A stretch of 64,000 nucleotides of DNA from Guopingia tenuis (GTDB taxonomy: Bacteria > Bacillota > Clostridia > Christensenellales > Christensenellaceae). This document shows positions 6,661 through 14,396 of the stretch, one piece after another; the stretch's first letter is position 1; the number at the start of each line of letters is the position of its first letter. The notes beneath the pieces are model-generated. The model worked only from the letters and a program-made list of their open reading frames with translations. It ran no database searches and was not told the DNA's origin. Where the stretch lies: the NCBI RefSeq assembly GCF_014384805.1, contig NZ_JACRSS010000001.1, positions 558,001 through 622,000 of the forward strand. The letters are read 5' to 3'. A program made the position numbers and the translations under genes.

Positions 6661-8073
6661 GTGGGTTTTTTAGAGGGTATTGAAAATGTCAATTCAGCCG
6701 TAAACAACTTCATGTGGGGGCCAATCATGCTGGTCCTCATGGTGGGCACCGGTATCTATCTGAGCGCACGCACTGGATTTTTCCAGGTGACGCGCATTGG
6801 GACCTGGTTCCGGGAGACGCTGGGCTCTCTTGGAAAAAAGAAAAACAAAACCAAAGATAAGGGGGCGGTTTCCCCCTTTGCCGCGCTTTCCACTGCCTTG
6901 GCCAGCACCATCGGCGTCGGCAATATTGCGGGTGTCGCCACTGCCATAGTCTCCGGTGGGCCGGGAGCCATCTTCTGGATGTGGGTTTCTGCTCTCTTCG
7001 GCATGATGACTAAGTATTCGGAAATCGTCCTGGCCATGCATTTCCGCAAGCGGAATAAAAAGGGCGAATGGGTCGGCGGGCCGATGTATTATATTGAAAA
7101 GGGACTGCACTGCAAATGGCTGGCGGTGCTGTTCGCTGTCTTTGCCCTCATCGCCTCCTTCGGCATTGGAAATATGTCCCAGTCCAACACCATTGCCGGG
7201 GCTCTGCAAAGCTCCTTTGGCCTGCCGCCCTGGGTCAGCGGCGTGGGCGTCGCTCTCATCGTGGCGGCGGTCATTCTGGGCGGCCTCAACCGCATCTCCA
7301 AAGTTACCAGCTTTGTCGTTCCCTTTATGGGTTTTTTCTATCTCCTGGGCGGGCTCATCATCATCTTCACCAACTGGCAGCATATCGGCCCAGCCTTTGC
7401 CTCAATCTTTGAAGGTGCTTTCAGCATGAAGGCCGTGGGCGGCGGTGTTTTGGGCTATGCCATGTTCAGCGCCATGCGCTTTGGCGTGGCCCGGGGTGTT
7501 TTCTCCAATGAGGCTGGGCTCGGCAGCGCGCCCATCGTCCATGCCGCAGCGGACAATGACCATCCCGCCAAGCAGGGCATGTGGGGCATCTTTGAGGTAT
7601 TTGCGGACACGATTCTCGTCTGCACCATCACGGCCCTTGTGATTCTGGTTTCCGGCAAGCTGGGAACCGTCGGCCTGGATGGAAAAGTGCTGGATGGCGC
7701 CGCCCTTTCCTCGGCGGCCTTTGAATCCGGTTTCCCGGGCTTTGGGCAGTATTTTGTTTCAATCTCCATTTTCTTCTTTGCGGTATCCACCCTTCTGGGC
7801 TGGTCGTATTACGGCGAAAAAAGCCTGGAATATCTCTGCCGGGATGGTAAATCCGGAAAATCCTCGATTATCTATAAAATCGTCTTTCTGGGAGCCATTG
7901 TCCTTGGGGCCACGATGAACCTCAAGCTGGTCTGGGATATTTCGGATACCTTCAACGCCATGATGGCCCTTCCCAACCTGATCGCCGTCATCGGCCTGAG
8001 TGGAATCGTGTTTAAGATCACCAAGGACTATCGGAAGAATTACCGCAAACCCCGGCTGCACAGCACAAAATAA
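6661..8073 (+). CDS. alsT: sodium:alanine/glycine symporter (AgcS family)
   Basis: A 470-residue secondary transporter of the alanine/glycine:cation symporter family, with roughly ten to eleven membrane helices. The family signature G-V-G-N-I-A-G-V-A-T-A-I lies near residue 82, and P-M-Y-Y-I-E follows. It would import alanine or glycine with sodium. I chose the GTG at 6661, which has GGAGG eight bases upstream; the coding frame extends upstream to a TTG at 6625 but without a ribosome binding site. It is monocistronic, with its own promoter and a terminator shared with the convergent gene at 8191. Confidence 0.92.
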   Translation: MGFLEGIENVNSAVNNFMWGPIMLVLMVGTGIYLSARTGFFQVTRIGTWFRETLGSLGKKKNKTKDKGAVSPFAALSTALASTIGVGNIAGVATAIVSGGPGAIFWMWVSALFGMMTKYSEIVLAMHFRKRNKKGEWVGGPMYYIEKGLHCKWLAVLFAVFALIASFGIGNMSQSNTIAGALQSSFGLPPWVSGVGVALIVAAVILGGLNRISKVTSFVVPFMGFFYLLGGLIIIFTNWQHIGPAFASIFEGAFSMKAVGGGVLGYAMFSAMRFGVARGVFSNEAGLGSAPIVHAAADNDHPAKQGMWGIFEVFADTILVCTITALVILVSGKLGTVGLDGKVLDGAALSSAAFESGFPGFGQYFVSISIFFFAVSTLLGWSYYGEKSLEYLCRDGKSGKSSIIYKIVFLGAIVLGATMNLKLVWDISDTFNAMMALPNLIAVIGLSGIVFKITKDYRKNYRKPRLHSTK

Positions 8074-8103
8074 TCTGCCGCCGGAAGGTCCGGCGGATGC
8101 ATC

Positions 8104-8142
8104 AAAAAAACGGCGGAGAGCTTACTGCTTCCCGCCGTTTTT
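8104..8142. terminator. bidirectional terminator between alsT and the TIM-barrel gene
   Basis: A stem AACGGCGG / CCGCCGTT extended by further internal pairing. It is flanked by a run of A on the left and T on the right, so it can serve both convergent transcripts. Confidence 0.85.
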
Positions 8143-8190
8143 GGCTTTATAATTACATACAGTTTCTTCTGCAAAAAGCCGGAACCGGAA

Positions 8191-8886
8191 TCACGGCTCC
8201 TCTTCCTCCGCCTGATGGGCGATGTTGGCGCGGTATTTATCCATCAGCTGCTTAAAGATCTCGCCGTTGGTCGCCGGCGTATAGCAGATCGCGTCCGCCC
8301 CGGCTTCAATGGTGTTGCGGATACTTTCGTCGTTGGGGCCGCCGGTCGCCATAACGGGGACGTCCGGGAATTGCTCCTTGATCCGCCGCACGATCTGCGG
8401 CGTTTTCGCGGCGCCGGAAACGTTGAAGAAGGAGGCTCCGGCATCCAGACGGGACTGGAAATCCTCATATTCCGAAACCACCGTAACGATGATGGGGATA
8501 TCCACCGTCTCCGCCACCCGGGCAATCGTCTCATTTTCGGTCGGAGTATTGACGACGACCCCCATGGCCCCCTTGAATTCCGCATCCATGGCCAGGTTCA
8601 CAACCCGCTTTCCCCGGGTGATTCCCCCGCCGATTCCGCAGAACACCGGCACATCCGCCGCGCCCAGAATGGCCTGCGTAATGACAGGCTGGGGCGTAAA
8701 GGGATAAACCGCCAAAACGGCATCTGCATCGATATTGCGGATAATCGCCACATCCGTGGAAAAAACCAGCGATTTGATCCGCTTTCCAAATACGCGGATT
8801 CCCGGAACTGCCCGGATGATTTCTGGCACCCGGATCATATGGCTGCGGAACTGCCCCGCAAATTCCTTGGAGTAATTTTTCTGCAA
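8191..8886 (-). CDS. TIM-barrel protein, putative phosphate-binding beta/alpha-barrel
   Basis: A 231-residue protein with the repeating beta-alpha pattern of a TIM barrel. It has glycine-rich phosphate-binding loops F-C-G-I-G-G-G-I-T, A-T-G-G-P-N-D and A-G-A-D-A-I-C-Y near strand ends. It resembles small bacterial barrels of the NanE/ThiE type, but I cannot assign the reaction. The start is TTG 8886, preceded by GGGAGG at proper spacing. The zinc-finger gene ends 38 bases upstream on the same strand, so the two may be co-transcribed. Confidence 0.75.
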   Translation of the reverse strand: MQKNYSKEFAGQFRSHMIRVPEIIRAVPGIRVFGKRIKSLVFSTDVAIIRNIDADAVLAVYPFTPQPVITQAILGAADVPVFCGIGGGITRGKRVVNLAMDAEFKGAMGVVVNTPTENETIARVAETVDIPIIVTVVSEYEDFQSRLDAGASFFNVSGAAKTPQIVRRIKEQFPDVPVMATGGPNDESIRNTIEAGADAICYTPATNGEIFKQLMDKYRANIAHQAEEEEP

Positions 8887-8924
8887 ACCGTTTTCCTCCC
8901 TTTTCTCTTTCCTCGCCTATCTCC

Positions 8925-9206
8925 TCAGCCATTCCGCAGAAGCATAATCAGCCCAAACAGCAATACCGCCGCCAGCGTTGCGCCATAGGCCAGAAGTCTG
9001 GCGCGCTGCTTTTCGCCCTTTTCTCCGCACCGCGGCATTTCTTCCAGCGGCCGGGCCTTGTTTCCCAGACAGCGCCGGTATTCCTCAAAAAGAATCTGAC
9101 AGGTTGTGCAGCTATGGAGATGCTCCAAAAATTCCGCTTCCTGCTTTGCCGGAAGCTCCTTTTCAAAATATGCAAAAAAACATTCCTGCGCCTCTTTGCA
9201 AACCAT
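8925..9206 (-). CDS. zinc-finger (zf-HC2) anti-sigma-factor-like membrane protein
   Basis: A 93-residue protein with an N-terminal HC2 zinc finger (C3, H29, C33, C36 in the H-x3-C-x2-C pattern) and one C-terminal membrane helix (about residues 72-89). This is the minimal layout of ZAS-type anti-sigma factors, which bind an ECF sigma factor at the membrane. No sigma factor gene is adjacent, which is unusual because such pairs are normally co-transcribed. The short linker leaves almost no extracytoplasmic domain. Confidence 0.78.
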   Translation of the reverse strand: MVCKEAQECFFAYFEKELPAKQEAEFLEHLHSCTTCQILFEEYRRCLGNKARPLEEMPRCGEKGEKQRARLLAYGATLAAVLLFGLIMLLRNG

Positions 9207-9512
9207 GCCTGCATTTCCCTTCCCTGCCGCGTTTTGTCAGCAGTAACTTTCCGGCGGTGCGCCGCCCTCTTTACTGCTTTTTCGCATGCAATCCAGTCTT
9301 ATTCCGCACAGCACATAAAGATAGTATAAATATTTTACGCCCAAATGGGAAAAAAAGCTATATAAAAAAGCGGCTTTTACAAAAAAGTCACTTTTTCGAT
9401 AAAAACAGGATGCCTTCTTTTGGGAAGAACGAATTCTTTCCGCTCCGGAACCTATCCCACTCCACCGCAAAACCTGTAGAAGTTGGCCGAAACTCCGGTT
9501 TTCCTGCCAACG
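9207..9512. other. gene-free stretch between murI and the zinc-finger gene
   Basis: About 300 bases without a convincing gene. It holds T-rich tracts and a TATACT-like -10 for the leftward zinc-finger gene near 9325. A GTTGGC / GCCAAC inverted repeat at 9482-9511 directly follows the murI stop codon. No RNA gene is recognised. Confidence 0.5.
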
Positions 9513-10310
9513 TCAGGCTTCCCCCAGCTCGGCTTCAATCCCATGGGCCTGAAGGATCCGCCGGTATACCTCGCCGTCCGACGAAGAATACACCCGCACT
9601 TTCCCGCCCGGGCCAGGGTTATCCAGCCCCTCCTCCCGAAGGATTTTCTTCAGCTGGCGCACCATGCCATACATTCCGTCAAAAATCCGGCATTCCCCGG
9701 AAAACATCTCCCGGGCGATGCGGTAAATCGTCCCGGAAACAAAGGAATAGTGCGTGCAGCCCATGACAATAGCGCCGATTTCCTGCCCGGCAATCCCGGC
9801 AAATTTCTCCCGCAGATATTTCGCAATGGCAGGATTCTCAAAGTCGCCGCCCTCCAAAAGCTCCACCAACCCGCCGCAGGGCAGGTCAATGAGGCGTTCC
9901 CGGCAGCCCACCCGGTCCACCAGGCCCTGATAGCGCGGCCCCGCAATGGTGGCCGGCGTCGCCATGACGATGATTTTTCCCGAATTTCCGCAAAGGCTGG
10001 CCGGCTTTACCGCCGGTTCGATGCTGATGACCGGAATCCTGTATTTTTCCCGCATGCGGATTACTGCGGCGCTGGTGGCCGTGTTGCAGGCCATGACAAT
10101 CGCCTTGACCCCTTTTTGAAAGAGAAACTCCCCGCACTGCAAAGAAAGCTCCTTGATCTCCTCTTCACTCTTGGTTCCATAGGGCGCATGGGCGCTGTCG
10201 CCATAATATACAAAATTTTCCCCGGGCATTTCCTGAACGGCATGGCACAGCACGCTGAGCCCGCCCACACCCGAATCAAAAAAGCCAACCGGCCGTTCGC
10301 GTTTTTCCAC
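9513..10310 (-). CDS. murI: glutamate racemase
   Basis: A 265-residue MurI that interconverts L- and D-glutamate for peptidoglycan. The N-terminal F-F-D-S-G-V-G-G motif supplies the catalytic aspartate and serine. The two catalytic cysteines lie in M-A-C-N-T-A-T-S and M-G-C-T-H-Y. The family normally begins a few residues before the F-D-S-G-V-G-G motif, and the GTG at 10310 fits this and has GGGGAG just upstream. In-frame ATG codons at 10334 and 10358 would add a basic tail. It follows spoIIP on the same strand with about 120 bases between. Confidence 0.93.
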   Translation of the reverse strand: MEKRERPVGFFDSGVGGLSVLCHAVQEMPGENFVYYGDSAHAPYGTKSEEEIKELSLQCGEFLFQKGVKAIVMACNTATSAAVIRMREKYRIPVISIEPAVKPASLCGNSGKIIVMATPATIAGPRYQGLVDRVGCRERLIDLPCGGLVELLEGGDFENPAIAKYLREKFAGIAGQEIGAIVMGCTHYSFVSGTIYRIAREMFSGECRIFDGMYGMVRQLKKILREEGLDNPGPGGKVRVYSSSDGEVYRRILQAHGIEAELGEA

Positions 10311-10431
10311 TTTTCTCCCCGTTCCTCGGCGCATATCTTTGCCCCAGGACAGCGTCAAGGGGCAAGAAATTTTCTATATTCTACAAAATAGTATACACGC
10401 TTCGCATCCTTTTTTCAATCCCGGCCGCCTT

Positions 10432-11481
10432 CTAAACTTTTTTTACGACCTGACTGATGGATTTTGCCAAATGGGGCATGGAATTGAGCGCCTCCTGGAG
10501 CGTATTGGCGTTATGCCCTACCTCCACCAGCAGGCACATATCCGTGATGTGCTGGTTATATCTTCCCGGCTTTACACGGATATCCCGGGTGAATTTTTCA
10601 TTGATGCTGTCCAGCTGCTCGGTGATGGACTTTGCCAGCGTATAGTTTGCCTCCCAGTTGGGGCGCGGATTATAGCCGCCGTTGGTTCCCTCCCCCGTGC
10701 CCACAACAAACATGAGCCGCGCGCAGCGTTTGCCGTCAATGGTCACGACGTCGTCCTGCTGGGTCTCCACATTGGCGGCGTCCCGGTGAACGTCGATGAA
10801 AATATCGATATCCGGATATTTTTCCTTATAGGCCTCCATGGTTTTTACCGATCGGCTGTAGGCAGTGGAGAGCTTTGGCGGCTCATGGTTGGTGGTGTCG
10901 TGAATCACCGTGAAACCATATTTCTCCAGCTGGGTTTTCAGCTCCTCGCCCACGCGGATGATGTTCTGGTCGGTATTATCCGTCCGGGAAGTGCCCGTCG
11001 CCTTATAGGTATCCTCCCCGTCCGGCCGGTATGCCTCCGTGGCGTGGGTGTGGTAGATCAGGATATTTGTCTCTCCGGAAATCTCATAGGTCCGGGTGGC
11101 AATCTGCTTCAAATATTCCGCCGTCGGGCTTTTAGTGCTGCTGTTGTCCTTCGTATCCGAATCCTCCTTCGCGTCCTTTTCCGAAACGCCGGGCAGGAGA
11201 AAATCCGTGATATCTCCATCCGCCGTCACAGGCTGGGCGTCCTGGGAGCCCGCAGTTTCTCCGCTTTTGGGAACCAGAAGGGAAAGCATGGCCTCCTGCC
11301 CGCCGGAAGGCTCCTCTTCTTCATCCTCCTGCGGATAGAGCTTGAGAATCGTCTCATTATAGGCCTGCACTTGTCCCTTCCCTTGAAAATGGTCGATCAT
11401 GCTCTGACCGATACAAGCCAAGACCGTCACCATGAGAATCACACAAATTTGAAAACATTTTCCGTTGCCTGCATTTTTCAT
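10432..11481 (-). CDS. spoIIP: stage II sporulation protein P (engulfment amidase)
   Basis: A 349-residue SpoIIP, the amidase/endopeptidase of the DMP peptidoglycan-degrading machine that drives engulfment. One N-terminal membrane helix (about 11-28) anchors it. An acidic, low-complexity linker (50-118) leads to the catalytic domain. Zinc-site residues are visible as H144-T-H146 with E149, H232-R-D, and an E-V-G-H near the C-terminus. The start ATG 11481 follows GGGAGG. It lies 47 bases downstream of gpr, the classic Bacillota gpr-spoIIP arrangement. It marks the organism as a spore former. Confidence 0.95.
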   Translation of the reverse strand: MKNAGNGKCFQICVILMVTVLACIGQSMIDHFQGKGQVQAYNETILKLYPQEDEEEEPSGGQEAMLSLLVPKSGETAGSQDAQPVTADGDITDFLLPGVSEKDAKEDSDTKDNSSTKSPTAEYLKQIATRTYEISGETNILIYHTHATEAYRPDGEDTYKATGTSRTDNTDQNIIRVGEELKTQLEKYGFTVIHDTTNHEPPKLSTAYSRSVKTMEAYKEKYPDIDIFIDVHRDAANVETQQDDVVTIDGKRCARLMFVVGTGEGTNGGYNPRPNWEANYTLAKSITEQLDSINEKFTRDIRVKPGRYNQHITDMCLLVEVGHNANTLQEALNSMPHLAKSISQVVKKV

Positions 11482-11528
11482 TTGTCTAACCTCCCGTACC
11501 TATCTGTATGTGGGAGGGCAGGCAAATA

Positions 11529-12449
11529 TCACTCCATAAAGGCGCGGATCTCTTCCTCGCTGATGGTGGGATGCAGGGCGGTATTCAGCGCCTTTGCCAG
11601 CAGCTCTGCCGTTTTATCCACCAAAAAATCGATATTTTTCGGGGTAACGATGAGTTCCCCGCCCTTTGCCGCATATACAGCCCCGAGAAGCTGCTCCATA
11701 TCCGCCGCATCCGCCGACGCCCCCAGGGCGTTTTCCAGAATATCTCCCGCGATGGTTCCCGCATAGGCCACCATGGGAACGCCGATGCCGATGACTTTCA
11801 CCCCCAGCGTCTCCCGGGAAAGGGCCCTTCGATGGTTGCCGATGCCCGCGCCGGGCGCAATGCCGGTGTCTGCAATCTGCACGCTTGTACCGATTCGGCT
11901 GGTCTTGCGGGCCGCCAGTGCATCGATGGCAATGACCAGACCGGGATGCACCTCCTCCACGATCCCCTTGACAACCTCAAAGGTTTCTAGTCCCGTCACG
12001 CCCAAAACCCCGGGGGCAATGGCGCATACCGACCCAGCCCGGCTGTCGATGGCCTCGGGCAGATGTTCTTTGATGTGCCGCGAAACAAACACCTGTTCAC
12101 AGACCTTGGGGCCCAGGGCGTCCGGCGTCACATCCCGGTTGCCCAGACCAATGATGAGTACCGGGCGCGTATTTCCATCCTCTGTCATCATTTTTTTCAG
12201 CTCCGAGCCTATCTCCCGGGCAAATTCTGCCCGCTGCCGCGGCGTAACCTCTTCCAGCTGCCGTGTCTCCAGCGTCAGATAATTGCCCATGGGCTTTCCC
12301 ATGGCCCGGGCGCCTTCCTGGCTTTGAATCTTCACCCAGGTCAGCTTGAGCCCGGCCTCGGTCTCCCGTTCCTCGCACTGCACACCCTCCTGCCGTTCCG
12401 GCAGGTTTTCGCGGATTTCCACCGCCATATCCGTCCGTATATCACGCAT
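11529..12449 (-). CDS. gpr: germination protease GPR
   Basis: A 306-residue aspartic-type germination endopeptidase that degrades the small acid-soluble spore proteins on germination. The protein starts M-R-D-I-R-T-D-M-A-V-E, matching the zymogen propeptide with its R-T-D-x-A-x-E cleavage-site-like motif. The core has G-L-G-N-R-D-V-T-P-D-A-L-G-P and D-A-L-A-A-R, both conserved in the family. The start ATG 12449 has GAGAGGAG. It is followed by spoIIP. A CATACTA element upstream (12485-12491) resembles a forespore sigma -10 box. Confidence 0.95.
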   Translation of the reverse strand: MRDIRTDMAVEIRENLPERQEGVQCEERETEAGLKLTWVKIQSQEGARAMGKPMGNYLTLETRQLEEVTPRQRAEFAREIGSELKKMMTEDGNTRPVLIIGLGNRDVTPDALGPKVCEQVFVSRHIKEHLPEAIDSRAGSVCAIAPGVLGVTGLETFEVVKGIVEEVHPGLVIAIDALAARKTSRIGTSVQIADTGIAPGAGIGNHRRALSRETLGVKVIGIGVPMVAYAGTIAGDILENALGASADAADMEQLLGAVYAAKGGELIVTPKNIDFLVDKTAELLAKALNTALHPTISEEEIRAFME

Positions 12450-12484
12450 ATCGCTGCTCCTCTCTTTTCACGGTTCTTATCCTG

Positions 12485-12513
12485 TAGTATGCGCCCAAAA
12501 ACTTGAAAAATTC
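12485..12513 (-). promoter_or_regulatory. candidate forespore (sigma F/G) promoter of gpr
   Basis: The minus strand carries CATACTA at 12485-12491, identical to the usual sigma G -10 core, about 36 bases before the gpr start. A weak GAATT -35-like element is at 12509-12513 with 17-base spacing, slightly long for this sigma class. gpr is a forespore gene in Bacillus, which supports the reading. It abuts the divergent rpsT promoter. Confidence 0.45.
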
Positions 12514-12515
12514 CC

Positions 12516-12544
12516 TTGCAATCCCTTTTTAAATATGATAGTAT
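12516..12544 (+). promoter_or_regulatory. rpsT promoter
   Basis: -35 TTGCAA (12516-12521), 17-base spacer, -10 TAGTAT (12539-12544). The rpsT start follows about 40 bases later, behind AAGGGGTG. Confidence 0.65.
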
Positions 12545-12583
12545 AGAACACGTTGAAAAAAAGTATTAGTAAGGGGTGAAACC

Positions 12584-12841
12584 ATGCCGAACATCAAATC
12601 AGCAAAAAAGCGCGTCAAAGTAATCGATAAGAAAACGGCGCAAAATCGCGCCAATCGCTCTGCTCTGAAGACGCAGCTCAAAAAGTTTGACGTAGCGGCG
12701 GAAGCCGGCAATGCAAAGGAAGTGTTTGCCGCAACCGTCAGCACAGTTGACAGCGCTGTTTCCAAGGGCCTGATCCACAAGAATAAGGCGAATCGTGCAA
12801 AAGCGCAGCTGGCAAAGAAGCTCGAAGCTTCCGGCAAATAA
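12584..12841 (+). CDS. rpsT: 30S ribosomal protein S20
   Basis: An 85-residue, lysine/arginine/alanine-rich protein starting P-N-I-K-S-A-K-K-R after Met, which is the S20 signature. S20 binds 16S rRNA early in 30S assembly. The length is normal. It is a single-gene transcript on the plus strand, with its own promoter and a strong terminator. A separate 9-bp hairpin (CTATAAAAC / GTTTTATAG, 12849-12877) lies between the stop codon and the terminator. Confidence 0.97.
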   Translation: MPNIKSAKKRVKVIDKKTAQNRANRSALKTQLKKFDVAAEAGNAKEVFAATVSTVDSAVSKGLIHKNKANRAKAQLAKKLEASGK

Positions 12842-12891
12842 GGGTTCGCTATAAAACACACCCCCAACGTTTTATAGATTTAAACCAAAGC

Positions 12892-12927
12892 AAAAAACCG
12901 TTTGGCACCCTCCAAACGGTTTTTTTA
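12892..12927 (+). terminator. rpsT terminator
   Basis: An 8-bp stem CCGTTTGG / CCAAACGG with a 6-base loop, preceded by six A and followed by seven T residues. It could also act on the minus strand. Confidence 0.92.
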
Positions 12928-13403
12928 TTTTCCCAACAAGCAAAACAATCTTTTAAAAATATGCTGCGGCTTGCTCCCCTCCCTCAGAAAAGGTGCAGAG
13001 AGCCAAAAACTGCGGCGTTTCAACGGATGGCGCAGATGGCAAATTTACAAGGGGCACTTGGCAAAAGGATGCCAGACAGAAGATGGTATCTTTTAAGGAA
13101 CACGGTGTGCCATTACCTTCCAAATAATTTGCATTACCCGGCTGTCATGGCAGGAGCCAAGAGAAACGAACCATCCCTTCTTCGCCATCATCTCTGTCGC
13201 CAGTGTAAATAACTTCCCATTCATTTTCCTGCCCATGGGAGAGAAGCCAGCGGCTTTCTTTGGCGGCGGATATTCTCTTGTCCCCCGTTTCCCGCCGGAC
13301 AGCTCAAATTCTTAGATAGCCGCCAGGCCGTGCGCAGACTGCATAAAATATAGAACTTGACCCTCCAGAATGCCCCACATCCGCCTCTTTCCCATACACT
13401 TTT
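12928..13403. other. gene-free stretch between rpsT and holA
   Basis: About 475 bases with no convincing coding region on either strand. Short frames exist (for example 12961-13212, plus) but lack a ribosome binding site, and their translations look random. No tRNA or riboswitch is recognised. It could be decayed coding sequence. Confidence 0.5.
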
Positions 13404-14396
13404 TCATATTACGCCATAAATTTTGAGCATCATGGGCTGGCATCCCTCGTCCACACCGCCGGATTTCAGCGCCAGGTCATATTCATCCAGAAGCGCGATG
13501 GAGCGCCGCAGCTGCTGCACGGTAAAATGCTTGCATTCCCGGACAGCCAGCTCCGCAGGGTACCGCTTGAGTTTCGCCCGCTTCACCAGCTCGGCTGCCG
13601 CGGCCGATTCGCTGTAACCCGCGTTCAAACATGTTTTCGCCAATACCATGGGGGTAAATTTGGAGGCGATCAGGCCCAGGAATTTCATATATTCCGGCCG
13701 GCTCCGGGCGATCTCCCGAAGAATCCCGAAGGCTTTCTCATATTTTCCCTCCAGCATCAGCCGGTGAAAGCTGAAAGTATCATATTCCGTCGTCCGGCTG
13801 GCCAGAGCCTCGATATCCTCCCGGCTCACTTCCGTTCTTTCCAGGGTGGCGAATTTATCCAGCTCATGGAGCAGCGTCCGCATATCCGTTCCCGACCGCT
13901 CCACCAGAAAACCCGCATCCTCCCGGGAGAGTTTCAGCTTCCTGCGGCGGGCGGAAGTAACCACCCATCGAACCAGCTCCCCCTCCTTCAGCGGCTTTGC
14001 CTGGACGCAGACTGCGTTTTTTTCCAAGTATTTATAGAGGGCGCGCCGGGCATCCGGCATATGGTCCAGCAGGAACACAATCTTTGTGGTGGCAGGAGCC
14101 TGCCCCAGATATTCGGTGAGTGGCTTGGCCTCGCCCTTTTCAAACAGCTCCAGGTTATGGAGCAGCACCACCCGGCATTCCGCAAAACAGGGGAGTTGCT
14201 CGCAGACCGCCCGGATCTCCGCAGCCGTTGCCTTTCCCTCCCGGCTGTCTACATTCATTTCCCGGTTCGCATAGGGGAACTGCTCCATCAACCGCTCCAG
14301 GGCCGTCTCCCGCAGATAATCCTCGGTTCCATAGAGGAAAAACAGCTGTCTTTCCTTATATTCTCCCATGGTCTTTAAAAATTCAGCGACTTCCAT
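13404..14396 (-). CDS. holA: DNA polymerase III delta subunit
   Basis: A 330-residue HolA, the clamp-loader subunit that opens the sliding clamp. Characteristic parts are L-F-F-L-Y-G-T-E-D-Y-L near the N-terminus and S-G-T-D-M-R-T-L-L-H-E-L-D-K in the middle. The delta C-terminal helical domain follows with Q-Q-L-R-R-S-I-A-L-L-D-E-Y-D-L-A-L-K-S-G. ATG 14396 has GTGGAG at good spacing and overlaps the comEC stop by 14 bases. The comEC-holA order is widely conserved in Bacillota, and in many genomes rpsT is the neighbour, as here. Confidence 0.93.
   Translation of the reverse strand: MEVAEFLKTMGEYKERQLFFLYGTEDYLRETALERLMEQFPYANREMNVDSREGKATAAEIRAVCEQLPCFAECRVVLLHNLELFEKGEAKPLTEYLGQAPATTKIVFLLDHMPDARRALYKYLEKNAVCVQAKPLKEGELVRWVVTSARRRKLKLSREDAGFLVERSGTDMRTLLHELDKFATLERTEVSREDIEALASRTTEYDTFSFHRLMLEGKYEKAFGILREIARSRPEYMKFLGLIASKFTPMVLAKTCLNAGYSESAAAAELVKRAKLKRYPAELAVRECKHFTVQQLRRSIALLDEYDLALKSGGVDEGCQPMMLKIYGVI

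Noticed and set aside
12961..13212. An 83-codon plus-strand frame after rpsT
   Set aside because: There is no ribosome binding site, the composition looks random, and it follows a strong terminator.
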